The notes under the pieces are model-generated. The model searched no databases, was not told the DNA's origin, and was given only the letters and a program-made list of their open reading frames with translations. From contig JAGPDJ010000105.1 of NCBI GenBank assembly GCA_018057635.1, positions 1-7,568 on the forward strand: a DNA stretch of 7,568 nucleotides. The letters run 5' to 3'. Source of the DNA: Ferruginibacter sp. (lineage in GTDB: Bacteria > Bacteroidota > Bacteroidia > Chitinophagales > Chitinophagaceae). How positions within the stretch are numbered: the first letter of the stretch is position 1; each line of letters starts with the position of its first letter. Positions 1 through 5,930 of the stretch are shown here, one piece after another. The position numbers and the translations under genes were made by a program.

Positions 1-11
1 TCTAAACACTG

Positions 12-84
12 AGCCGAAAACTGGAGTCGAACCAGCGACCTACTGATTACAAATCAGTTGCTCTACCAACTGAGCTATTTCGGC
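12..84 (-). tRNA. tRNA-Thr, anticodon TGT
   Basis: Read on the minus strand this 73-nt stretch folds as a complete cloverleaf. The acceptor stem pairs GCCGAAA with TTTCGGC and leaves a T discriminator. The D-arm contains AGCTCAGTTGGTAGAGC. The anticodon stem is ACTGA/TCAGT with loop TTTGTAA, so the anticodon is TGT (threonine, ACA codons). The T-arm contains the standard GGTTCGA. No CCA is encoded; the bases after the discriminator read CAG. The gene lies downstream of the promoter at 223-253. In Bacteroidota, from memory, the rpsU-xer-hpf block is followed by a tRNA cluster and tuf, so more tRNA genes are expected just left of position 1; that is inference. Confidence 0.97.
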
Positions 85-99
85 ATTTTTAGTTTAGAA

Positions 100-171
100 G
101 TTTATTTGTTTATTTGTTAAACAAGGTGAATACCTTTAACCAGTAAACCAGTAAACCTTTAAACCTTTAAA
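100..171. repeat. Short tandem repeats with an 8-nt period in the tRNA leader
   Basis: Two small arrays share an 8-nt period. At 100-122 the plus strand has GTTTATTT twice, then GTTAAAC. At 133-171 it has CCTTTAA, CCAGTAAA twice, then CCTTTAAA twice. Both lie between the promoter at 223-253 and tRNA-Thr, so they should be transcribed as part of the 5' leader of the tRNA transcript. The units are too short and have no spacers, so this is not CRISPR. Slippage-prone leader sequence is the simplest reading; no function can be read from the bases. Confidence 0.75.
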
Positions 172-222
172 AGAACTTCCCTAAAAATCAGCCTCAACAA
201 TGCACCCTATTTTTTGGGAAGG

Positions 223-253
223 CAAAGGTAAGAGAAAATGATTAATACAAAAA
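223..253 (-). promoter_or_regulatory. Bacteroidota-type promoter for the tRNA-Thr transcript
   Basis: On the minus strand, TTTTTG (253 to 248) is followed by a 17-nt spacer and TACCTTTG (230 to 223). The latter is an exact match to the Bacteroidota -7 consensus TAnnTTTG, and the upstream TTTG fits the -33 box. It sits just beyond the hpf terminator and points at tRNA-Thr, which makes it the likely start of the tRNA transcript. Initiation would fall near 216-219, giving a leader of roughly 130-140 nt. Confidence 0.7.
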
Positions 254-292
254 CTTTGTAAAAGATTTTTTTGAAAGGATTTTAAAAGTAAA

Positions 293-322
293 AAAAATCC
301 CCCGTTTTTCCGGGGGATTTTT
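293..322 (-). terminator. Rho-independent terminator after hpf
   Basis: A perfect 12-bp stem pairs AAAAATCCCCCG with CGGGGGATTTTT around a 6-nt loop (305-310). On the minus strand the stem runs into eight consecutive T residues (297 to 290), the normal form of an intrinsic terminator. It starts 20 nt past the hpf stop and ends the rpsU-xer-hpf transcript ahead of the tRNA promoter. The A/T flanks also give a T-run on the plus strand, but no plus-strand gene reads into it. Confidence 0.93.
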
Positions 323-342
323 GAGAACATTTATACAACAAT

Positions 343-642
343 TCAGGCTGCTTCTTTTTCCTTTTTCCGCTTTATCTGGTTGATCACAGCATCCATTGCA
401 ACATCAAAACTTTCTTCAAACGACTTTGATGACTGCTTTACAAAGAATTCATGGCGTGGTATCATCACTTTTATCTCTGCCACTTTATCTTTTATATTAT
501 GAACAATATTGTCGAGTTTCAGATAAACATCAACATTTGTAATCCTGTCGTGAAATTGCGTCAACTTTGGTATCTTTTTTTCTATATACGATATCAATTT
601 AGAATCTGCATCAAAATGCACCGTTTGAATGTTTACGTTCAT
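343..642 (-). CDS. hpf: Short-form ribosome hibernation promoting factor (HPF/YfiA family)
   Basis: This 99-residue protein matches the short HPF/YfiA (ribosome-associated inhibitor) family, which binds the 30S decoding region in stationary phase and blocks mRNA and tRNA binding. The expected beta-alpha-beta-beta-beta-alpha order is visible. Strand 1 is about residues 2-9, and helix 1 about 12-27. Central strands run about 36-45 and 52-70. The final helix holds the family-like stretch FDVAMDAVINQIKRKKEK (79-96). The basic C-terminal end suits rRNA contact. The long-form dimerisation domain is absent, so 100S formation, if any, would need a separate factor. It starts with ATG and has no SD. 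It is the third gene after rpsU and xer, 170 nt from xer, so an extra promoter in that gap is possible, but I found no good consensus match there. Confidence 0.93.
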   Translation of the reverse strand: MNVNIQTVHFDADSKLISYIEKKIPKLTQFHDRITNVDVYLKLDNIVHNIKDKVAEIKVMIPRHEFFVKQSSKSFEESFDVAMDAVINQIKRKKEKEAA

Positions 643-812
643 ATCATCTGATTTTTAGTGAAAAAAATAATTTAGGTAGCAATAATTACATAGGCTTTAT
701 AGATTCCGGGTTAGGGTTATTTATTTTTCCGGGCAACCGTAAGTTAGTTTATGAAACGCTCTTTTCAAAAAAAAATTTCATGAACGGTAAATTTAACAGC
801 AAAAGAAATTAA

Positions 813-1715
813 TCAGGCTTTGGGATGAGCCTTTTTAAATACATCTTTTAACTTTTCTATGGTATTGTGTGTGTAAATCTGTGTGGCAGCCAGGCTGCTG
901 TGGCCAAGCAATTCCTTTACTGCATTGAGCTCAGCACCGTTGTTGGTAAGGTGTGTTGCAAATGTATGCCGCAATACATGCGGACTCTTATGATCAATAG
1001 TTGTTACCAGCGAAAGGTATTTATTTGCCACATTGTAAACGTATCTGGGATATAATTTTTTTGCCTTCTCATTTACCAGCAGGAATCCGTTTCCGGGTTC
1101 ACCAAACTGCTTTTTTTTCTCCTGCATGTATTTAACCATTTCTTTCAGGAGATTGTTGCTTACTGGTATCACCCTTTCTTTATTCCCTTTACCAAGTACT
1201 TTTACAGCACCATTTCCTGCGTCAACCTGGTTTTCTTTCAATCCAATTAATTCGGCCTGCCTGATACCGGTATTATAAAGAATAAGTAAGATCAGCCTTT
1301 CCGTGTTGCCCCGCCAGTTATCAGGAAACTCCACATGGTTAAATAAAGTATCAATATCTTTTTTTTCTACAAACTGGGGAAGCCTTTTTCCAACTTTAGG
1401 AGTAATGATCGTTGCCATGGGGCTTACCGTTAATAACCCCTGCTTTAGCTGAAATTTAAAAAAAGATTTTAATGAAGATATTTTCCGGTTGATCGTTTTT
1501 GAAGTGATTCCCTGGCTTTTTAATTGCGCCAGCCATGTTCTGATATAAGTGGGCTTAATACCTTCCAAAGTGGATTCTTCAAACTGGTTTTGTAAAAACC
1601 CGAAGAATGTTTCCAGGTCGTTCTGGTAAGAAATGATCGTATGCTGCGAATACCGCTTTTGGTATTTCAGGTAATCGAGAAATGCAAGGATATTTTTTTC
1701 AGGAGTTTGCTGCAT
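813..1715 (-). CDS. Tyrosine recombinase, XerC/XerD family
   Basis: A 300-residue site-specific recombinase of the type that resolves chromosome dimers at dif. The N-terminal SAM-like core-binding domain spans about residues 5-90 and the catalytic domain about 110-295. All six catalytic residues are present when numbered from the ATG at 1715: R152 (GIRQAEL), K176 (GKGNKERV), H246 and R249 (HVLRHTFATHL), H272 (LLGHSSL) and Y281 (IYTHN). These positions nearly coincide with E. coli XerD. The reading frame extends upstream to a TTG at 1733, but ATG 1715 gives the usual family length and the TTG lies in a hairpin loop, so I chose the ATG. XerC and XerD cannot be separated from sequence alone. Its place between rpsU and hpf argues for a housekeeping enzyme rather than a phage or integron integrase. 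Confidence 0.93.
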   Translation of the reverse strand: MQQTPEKNILAFLDYLKYQKRYSQHTIISYQNDLETFFGFLQNQFEESTLEGIKPTYIRTWLAQLKSQGITSKTINRKISSLKSFFKFQLKQGLLTVSPMATIITPKVGKRLPQFVEKKDIDTLFNHVEFPDNWRGNTERLILLILYNTGIRQAELIGLKENQVDAGNGAVKVLGKGNKERVIPVSNNLLKEMVKYMQEKKKQFGEPGNGFLLVNEKAKKLYPRYVYNVANKYLSLVTTIDHKSPHVLRHTFATHLTNNGAELNAVKELLGHSSLAATQIYTHNTIEKLKDVFKKAHPKA

Positions 1716-1760
1716 AAAAAAACTGGTAACCAAAGTTAATCATAACCTCGTTACCAGTTT
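1716..1760 (-). terminator. Terminator-like hairpin between rpsU and the recombinase
   Basis: On the minus strand AAACTGGTAAC (1760 to 1750) pairs perfectly with GTTACCAGTTT (1730 to 1720), an 11-bp stem. The 19-nt loop can form an inner GTTA/TAAC stem. Seven T residues (1722 to 1716) overlap the end of the stem and run directly into the recombinase ATG. This has the shape of an intrinsic terminator or attenuator that would let rpsU be made in excess over the downstream genes. In read-through mRNA the hairpin would lie against the start codon. Stem GC content is modest (4 of 11 pairs), so efficiency is uncertain. Confidence 0.65.
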
Positions 1761-1785
1761 AATATATTGCCGGTTTAATATAATC

Positions 1786-1983
1786 TTACTTATCGAACTT
1801 GCCGGTAGTGAGCTGTTGTTTGTAAACAGCTTTCAGTACTTCAGTACGGCGCCTGATAGATGGCTTGATGAAAGCCTGTCTTTCCCTTAACTGCAACAAT
1901 ACACGGCTCTTCTCAAATTTCTTTTTGTACTTTTTGAGGGCCTTGTCGATGTTTTCGCAATCTTTTGAATCTATTATAAGCAT
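1786..1983 (-). CDS. rpsU: 30S ribosomal protein bS21
   Basis: A 65-residue basic protein with the bS21 pattern: a lysine-rich N-terminal helix (residues 12-26, DKALKKYKKKFEKSR), then the conserved LLQLRERQAFIKPSIRRRTE (29-48). bS21 sits near the 3' end of 16S rRNA on the 30S platform. In Bacteroidota, bS21 with bS18 and bS6 is known to sequester the anti-SD, which explains why most genes lack an SD. A tyrosine at position 54 matches the residue I recall contacting the anti-SD in Flavobacterium ribosomes. The gene has its own promoter and an exceptional SD, fitting autoregulation: when bS21 is low the anti-SD is exposed and rpsU is translated. It is the first gene of the rpsU-xer-hpf group. 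Confidence 0.96.
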   Translation of the reverse strand: MLIIDSKDCENIDKALKKYKKKFEKSRVLLQLRERQAFIKPSIRRRTEVLKAVYKQQLTTGKFDK

Positions 1984-1994
1984 TTTTTGTATAT

Positions 1995-2003
1995 ACCTCC
2001 TTT
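1995..2003 (-). promoter_or_regulatory. Strong Shine-Dalgarno of rpsU
   Basis: The minus strand reads AAAGGAGGT, nine bases fully complementary to the 16S anti-SD ACCUCCUUU, with 11 nt before the rpsU ATG. No other gene start here has anything comparable. Directly upstream is ATCACCT (2010 to 2004), whose ACCT can pair with the AGGT of the SD around a 5-nt loop, a weak potential lid on the site. The SD agrees with the known exception for rpsU in Bacteroidota. Confidence 0.88.
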
Positions 2004-2021
2004 AGGTGATTTTTAAGCCTG

Positions 2022-2038
2022 CCTGTTCGGTAGACAGG
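2022..2038 (-). other. Hairpin at the 5' end of the rpsU leader
   Basis: CCTGT (2022-2026) and ACAGG (2034-2038) form a 5-bp stem around a 7-nt loop. It lies a few bases after the predicted rpsU start site, so the mRNA would begin with this structure. The surrounding bases (GCCTGCCTG, then GGTAGACAGGGG) resemble a palindromic motif I remember from intergenic DNA of Chitinophagaceae, so it may be a diverged copy of a dispersed element rather than a leader-specific regulator. That likeness is from memory and untested. Confidence 0.5.
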
Positions 2039-2042
2039 GGCG

Positions 2043-2050
2043 CAAAGATA
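2043..2050 (-). promoter_or_regulatory. rpsU promoter -7 box
   Basis: The minus strand reads TATCTTTG, an exact TAnnTTTG match, about 60 nt upstream of the rpsU ATG. No convincing TTG lies at the usual -33 distance; the upstream DNA is a nearly pure A/T tract. The start site would fall near 2036-2041. The ribE start is 52 bp away in the other direction, so the gap holds divergent promoters. The best plus-strand candidate for ribE, GAAATTTG at 2091-2098, has one mismatch and no -33 box, so I do not annotate it. Confidence 0.65.
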
Positions 2051-2102
2051 AAAGAATTATTTAAATAAAAAAATATCTATACAAAAATCCGAAATTTGTT
2101 AC

Positions 2103-2696
2103 ATGTTTACAGGAATCATTGAACAAACAGGCCTTATTCATTCAGTTGAACGCTCCGGAACAAACTTATTGTGCTGGATAAAATCCGGATTATTTCCCGA
2201 ATTAAAAGTTGACCAAAGCCTCAGCCACAACGGGGTTTGCCTTACAGTTGACCAGTTACAGGATGGATTCCACCGGGTAACTGCCGTACAGGAAACATTG
2301 GAAAAAACAAACCTGGTCTTTTGGCAACCCGGCACCATCGTAAACCTGGAAAGATGCATGCCGTTAAATGGCAGGCTGGACGGGCATATCGTTCAGGGCC
2401 ATGTTGATACCACGGCTGTTTGCACCGGAATAGCAGCAAAAGACGGTAGCTGGGAATTCAATTTTCAGTTTGATACCCAATTTGCTGCATTTATCATTGA
2501 AAAAGGTTCAATTTCACTCAACGGGATCAGCCTCACCATATTTAATATAAGCGAGGATGGCTTTACAGTAGCCATCATCCCATATACTTATATGCATACC
2601 AATATGCAACAACTTAAAGCAGGCGATTCAGTGAACATTGAATTTGACGTGATTGGCAAATATGTGAACCGGATCACTCAATTGCAAAAGAACTGA
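2103..2696 (+). CDS. ribE: Riboflavin synthase, alpha chain
   Basis: A 197-residue enzyme that dismutates two 6,7-dimethyl-8-ribityllumazines into riboflavin and a pyrimidinedione, the last step of riboflavin synthesis; the family forms cytosolic homotrimers. It begins with the diagnostic MFTGIIE. Two lumazine-binding repeats are clear: residues 1-97 with HNGVCLTV (42-49, Cys46 in the position of the catalytic-loop cysteine), and 98-190 with GSISLNGISLTIFNI (135-149). The repeats join at GHIVQGHVD (94-102), and the protein ends with the typical FDVIGKYVNR (181-190). Length is normal for the family. ATG start, no SD. It is the first gene of a plus-strand run; the next gene starts 3 nt after its stop. 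The gene is called ribC or ribE depending on species. Confidence 0.96.
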   Translation: MFTGIIEQTGLIHSVERSGTNLLCWIKSGLFPELKVDQSLSHNGVCLTVDQLQDGFHRVTAVQETLEKTNLVFWQPGTIVNLERCMPLNGRLDGHIVQGHVDTTAVCTGIAAKDGSWEFNFQFDTQFAAFIIEKGSISLNGISLTIFNISEDGFTVAIIPYTYMHTNMQQLKAGDSVNIEFDVIGKYVNRITQLQKN

Positions 2697-2699
2697 TCA

Positions 2700-3713
2700 T
2701 TGACAGCAACTGATATACATATAGAATTTGCAGGAAATCCACTGGATGAAAGTAATTTTCATAAACTTAAAAACGGGCTGAAAAACAGCAATGGCATTTC
2801 TTATACCGATTTTAAAAAAACACTCAAACCGGATTATAATAAAGTTTGGATTGATATCATTTCGGGTTGGGCAGGATTGATCATGGTATTGTTAACTGCA
2901 TTTTGGTTGTTTAAACATGCTGGAATGTTGTTTTCAGTGTTCATCACAATCAGTGCAGCTGTATTACTGGGATATATCATTGCCTATCTCATCAATTTTT
3001 TTCATGAAGCTGCTCATTTTAACATTGCGGCCAATAAAAAAATGAATGATACACTGGCAAATTTTTTTATTGGTATACTCATCGCACAGGGAATAAAGAA
3101 TTACCGCATTGTACACTGGCAGCACCATGTAGCACTTGGTACAACTTCAGACACTGAAAACAGTTATTTTGAAAGCCTTAACCTGCATTTTTTTGTAACA
3201 TCCCTCACCGGTATCAGCGCTTTGAAATTTTTCTTTACCAGGAATGAATACGTAACAAACCAACATAAAATACCTGCTAAAATTATAAAGCTTGAAAAAT
3301 ATTCTCAACTGGCAGTAAGCCTTGCCTTTCATTTATCTTTACTGGCAGTATTTTATTATATACATGCTTACTGGATGATGGCAACCTGGTTCATTGCTGT
3401 TGCAGGCTTCTACCCTTTCTTCAACAGGCTTCGTCAATTGATGGAACATCGGTCGGAAAATGCCAATCATCATACAAACTACCACATTGTTTCTCATGGC
3501 AAGACGAACAGGTTATTTGGAAACTCACTAATTGATAAAACATTCGGAAGTGCAGGGTTCAATAAACATTTGCTGCATCACCTGGAACCGTCCGTATCCT
3601 ACACATCAATGAATGAACTGGAAATATTTTTAAAAGACACTGCCATCGGGGAAACGTTAAAAAAGCAGCAAACCACTTATTTACGCATTTTTAAAAAGCT
3701 GCTGAACAGGTAA
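2700..3713 (+). CDS. Membrane fatty-acid desaturase-like di-iron enzyme
   Basis: A 337-residue integral membrane protein of the FA_desaturase superfamily, which uses a histidine-bound di-iron centre and O2 to desaturate or hydroxylate acyl chains. Three histidine boxes are present: HEAAH (102-106), HWQHH (139-143) and HLLHH (290-294), the last followed by LEPSVSY as in many desaturases. Further histidines occur in LMEHR (247-251) and HHTNYH (257-262). Hydrophobic segments lie near 53-72, 77-100, 116-132, 163-180 and 204-242. The only sensible start is TTG at 2700, 3 nt after the ribE stop and in the same frame; the next in-frame ATG is codon 62, inside a membrane segment. Translation therefore probably depends on ribosomes finishing ribE. 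Substrate and regiochemistry cannot be told; a hydroxylase is equally possible. The methyltransferase gene overlaps its stop. Confidence 0.85.
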   Translation: MTATDIHIEFAGNPLDESNFHKLKNGLKNSNGISYTDFKKTLKPDYNKVWIDIISGWAGLIMVLLTAFWLFKHAGMLFSVFITISAAVLLGYIIAYLINFFHEAAHFNIAANKKMNDTLANFFIGILIAQGIKNYRIVHWQHHVALGTTSDTENSYFESLNLHFFVTSLTGISALKFFFTRNEYVTNQHKIPAKIIKLEKYSQLAVSLAFHLSLLAVFYYIHAYWMMATWFIAVAGFYPFFNRLRQLMEHRSENANHHTNYHIVSHGKTNRLFGNSLIDKTFGSAGFNKHLLHHLEPSVSYTSMNELEIFLKDTAIGETLKKQQTTYLRIFKKLLNR

Positions 3714-4660
3714 TGGACACAAACGCGCTTCATATTACATGCAGCAACTGCCAGTGCAATAACGTAAAGCCATATACGAAGGCCGTTGATGTTGAATATT
3801 TCACCAGTGAACAGGTTTACCAATATTACAACTGCATAAGCTGTGATGTATTGTTCATTCATCCACAACCAACAAATGACCTTAAAAAGATATATCCCTC
3901 CAATTATTACTCTTTCAATGATGAACCCAAAAGCATTTCATTCAAAATAAAAAACAGGCTCGACAGGTTTTACCTTAAGAAAAAATTAAATAAACTGCCT
4001 CAAAAAGAACTGCATGTACTTGATGTGGGCGGTGGCAACGGCAGGCTTTGTGATATCATTATAAAAGCAGATAATCGTGTTGTTCATACCCAGATCGTTG
4101 ATATCGATGAATCAGCTGAAAAAACGGCTTTACAAAAAGGGCACCGGTATTTCTGCGGGCTGGTGGAAGATTTTAATTCAACACATAAGTATGATGTGAT
4201 ATTGATACTGAACCTGGTTGAACATGTTGCCGATCCAAAAGCTGTTTTACAAAAAGCAACACAACTGTTATCACCAGGTGGAATCATCATTTTGCAAACT
4301 CCCAATTTCAAGAGCCTGGATGCCCGGTTATTCAAAAATTCAAACTGGGGCGGCTATCATTGCCCCAGGCATTGGGTGATTTTTAATAAAAAAAGTTTTT
4401 TATCGCTTGCCGGAAAGTGCGGACTGGAGCCACAACATTTCTCTTATACGCAGGGCGCAGCTTTCTGGACCGTAAGTATTTTACACAAAATGCAGCAACT
4501 AAAAATAATAAAAGCAGGTGCGTCCAGGCCACTGGTATACCATCCTGCTTTTGGCATGATCAGCATGATAACAGCACTGTTTGATTTTATAAGAAAACCC
4601 TTTGCCCCATTATCGCAAATGCAGATAGTTTTAAAACATGCTGAAAAAATGCATTCATAA
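3713..4660 (+). CDS. SAM methyltransferase with N-terminal Cys4 zinc knuckle
   Basis: A 315-residue class I SAM-dependent methyltransferase. The N-terminus has two CxxC pairs (C10/C13 and C41/C44), probably a structural zinc site. The Rossmann domain has motif I LDVGGGNGRL (103-112), the acidic end of strand 2 at IVDID (128-132), LVEHVADP (168-175) in the motif II area, and LLSPGGIIILQTPN (185-198). The signature WGGYHCPRHWVIFN (212-225) recalls methyltransferases found in bacterial surface-glycan and lipid clusters. It lacks the C-terminal domain of the longer (about 400-residue) sugar C-methyltransferases that also carry an N-terminal zinc domain. Its ATG shares one base with the desaturase stop (TAATG), so the two are almost certainly co-translated. 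The methyl acceptor is unknown; a sugar or lipid is the contextual guess. Confidence 0.83.
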   Translation: MDTNALHITCSNCQCNNVKPYTKAVDVEYFTSEQVYQYYNCISCDVLFIHPQPTNDLKKIYPSNYYSFNDEPKSISFKIKNRLDRFYLKKKLNKLPQKELHVLDVGGGNGRLCDIIIKADNRVVHTQIVDIDESAEKTALQKGHRYFCGLVEDFNSTHKYDVILILNLVEHVADPKAVLQKATQLLSPGGIIILQTPNFKSLDARLFKNSNWGGYHCPRHWVIFNKKSFLSLAGKCGLEPQHFSYTQGAAFWTVSILHKMQQLKIIKAGASRPLVYHPAFGMISMITALFDFIRKPFAPLSQMQIVLKHAEKMHS

Positions 4661-4701
4661 ACCATTTAGCTTTATATTTATCCATATAATTTCATAATTA
4701 C

Positions 4702-5631
4702 ATGCCTGTTGAAATATCAGTAATTGCACCGTTGCTTAATGAAGAAAAGAATGTATATGAATTATACAAACGGGTTAGTGATGCGGTGAAAAAATTAAAT
4801 TGTACATATGAGATCATACTGGTTGATGATGGCAGCAAAGACAATACTTTATTTGCCATTGAAAAAATAGCTGCTGAAGACAGCAGTGTAAAATACATCA
4901 GTTTCAGCCGCAACTTTGGCCAGCAGCTTGCATTCTATGCCGGGCTTGAAAAATGCTCGGGCAACAGGATCATCCTGATAGACGGCGATCTGCAGGACCC
5001 ACCGGAGATTATTGAAAATTTATGGCCGAAACTGAATGAAGGATTTGATGTGGTGTATGCAAAAAGAAAAACTCGCCGGGGCGAATCATTCGGAAAAAAA
5101 ATAACCGCAAAATTATTCTACAGGATTTTAAACCGGATCACTTCCATTGACATACCGGTTGATACCGGTGATTTCAGGATTATGACCCGGAAAGTTGCCG
5201 ATGAACTGCTCAGGATGAATGATCATACTAAATTTCTTCGTGGCCAGATCGCCTGGCTTGGTTTTAAAGAAACCTATATTTCATTTGAAAGAGAAAAAAG
5301 AAAAACAGGCAGTACCAGTTTCGGCTACACGAAAATGTTACGTTTTGCATTTGACGGCATTACCGGGTTCTCCAACTTTCCATTAAAGTTTGCCAGCGTT
5401 AGTGGCATCATCGTTTCCTTGTTTGCATTCATTTTCATTATTTATGTAATGCTGGCAAAACTGGCGTGGGGACAAACGATCTCCGGCTGGGCTTCCATCA
5501 TGGTAACAGTTCTTTTTTTGGGTGGAATACAATTGCTGAGTGTTGGTATTATCGGTGAATACATCAGCCGGATCAATGATGCAGTGCGAAACAGGCAATT
5601 GTATATCATCAATAAAACAAATATGGATTAA
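4702..5631 (+). CDS. Polyprenyl-phosphate glycosyltransferase, GT2 family (DPM1/GtrB type)
   Basis: A 309-residue inner-membrane enzyme expected to transfer a sugar from a nucleotide donor to undecaprenyl phosphate on the cytoplasmic face. The GT-A domain (about 1-210) has ISVIAPLLNEE (5-15), VDDGSKD (41-47), SRNFGQQ (69-75), the metal-binding DGD within DGDLQDPPE (94-102) and TGDFRIM (155-161). An amphipathic stretch near 205-225 leads into two transmembrane helices (about 229-252 and 264-286), then the short basic tail YISRINDAVRNRQLY (287-301). This is the GtrB/ArnC/DPM architecture. ATG start without SD. The 41-nt A/T-rich gap after the methyltransferase has no hairpin, so it is probably in the same operon, though TATATTTA (4673-4680) is a one-mismatch -7 box. 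The sugar donor cannot be inferred. Confidence 0.92.
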   Translation: MPVEISVIAPLLNEEKNVYELYKRVSDAVKKLNCTYEIILVDDGSKDNTLFAIEKIAAEDSSVKYISFSRNFGQQLAFYAGLEKCSGNRIILIDGDLQDPPEIIENLWPKLNEGFDVVYAKRKTRRGESFGKKITAKLFYRILNRITSIDIPVDTGDFRIMTRKVADELLRMNDHTKFLRGQIAWLGFKETYISFEREKRKTGSTSFGYTKMLRFAFDGITGFSNFPLKFASVSGIIVSLFAFIFIIYVMLAKLAWGQTISGWASIMVTVLFLGGIQLLSVGIIGEYISRINDAVRNRQLYIINKTNMD

Positions 5632-5841
5632 AGTGTTGTATAAGTAAAAATGTCAACATACTTTAAGTTGTAAAAACTCCAAAATTAGATGAGTAACTGC
5701 AGAATGAATGAGACCATAGATTCCTACTCAGTAAGGAGATTTGAAGTGTGGGCCTCGGAAAAAATTGCGTTAAGAAAATTTAAAGAATGGCGTTAAAAAA
5801 TGAAATAGTTGTTACAAATGTTGGGGAATATTTTTAGCAGG

Positions 5842-5884
5842 TAAGTCGCACAATTGCCGGGGCATATTCAACTGTTGTGACTTA
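5842..5884. repeat. Bulged inverted repeat
   Basis: TAAGT-cg-CACAA (5842-5853) pairs with TTGTGACTTA (5875-5884) to give ten base pairs interrupted by a 2-nt bulge, around a 21-nt loop containing TTGCCGGGGCATATTCAAC. It works equally on either strand. It may be a termination structure for the convergent genes, or part of a longer dispersed intergenic element together with 5931-5966. Confidence 0.55.
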
Positions 5885-5930
5885 TTTCATTTTAGCCAGG
5901 CTTTAAATTTTTAGCTTTTTTTTCCGCAGC

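Noticed and set aside
100..171. CRISPR-like array
   Set aside because: Units are only 8 nt, contiguous and without unique spacers; there are no cas genes.
750..785. Terminator after the recombinase (ATGAAA/TTTCAT around a T-rich loop)
   Set aside because: The stem is only 6 bp and A/T-rich with a long loop, and the T-run is in the loop rather than after the stem.
643..812. A promoter for hpf in the xer-hpf gap
   Set aside because: No TAnnTTTG box appears on the minus strand. TACGGTTG is one mismatch away, but its nearest TTTG is 24 nt upstream, too far.
867..1055. Plus-strand frame opposite the recombinase
   Set aside because: It lies wholly antisense to a gene with all catalytic residues, and shows no recognisable protein pattern.
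1716..1733. TTG at 1733 as the recombinase start, giving 306 residues
   Set aside because: An ATG six codons later gives the usual 300-residue length and E. coli XerD-like catalytic numbering; the TTG lies in the loop of the intergenic hairpin.
2138..2439. Minus-strand frames opposite riboflavin synthase
   Set aside because: They are antisense shadows of a clearly conserved gene, with no start signals or familiar motifs.
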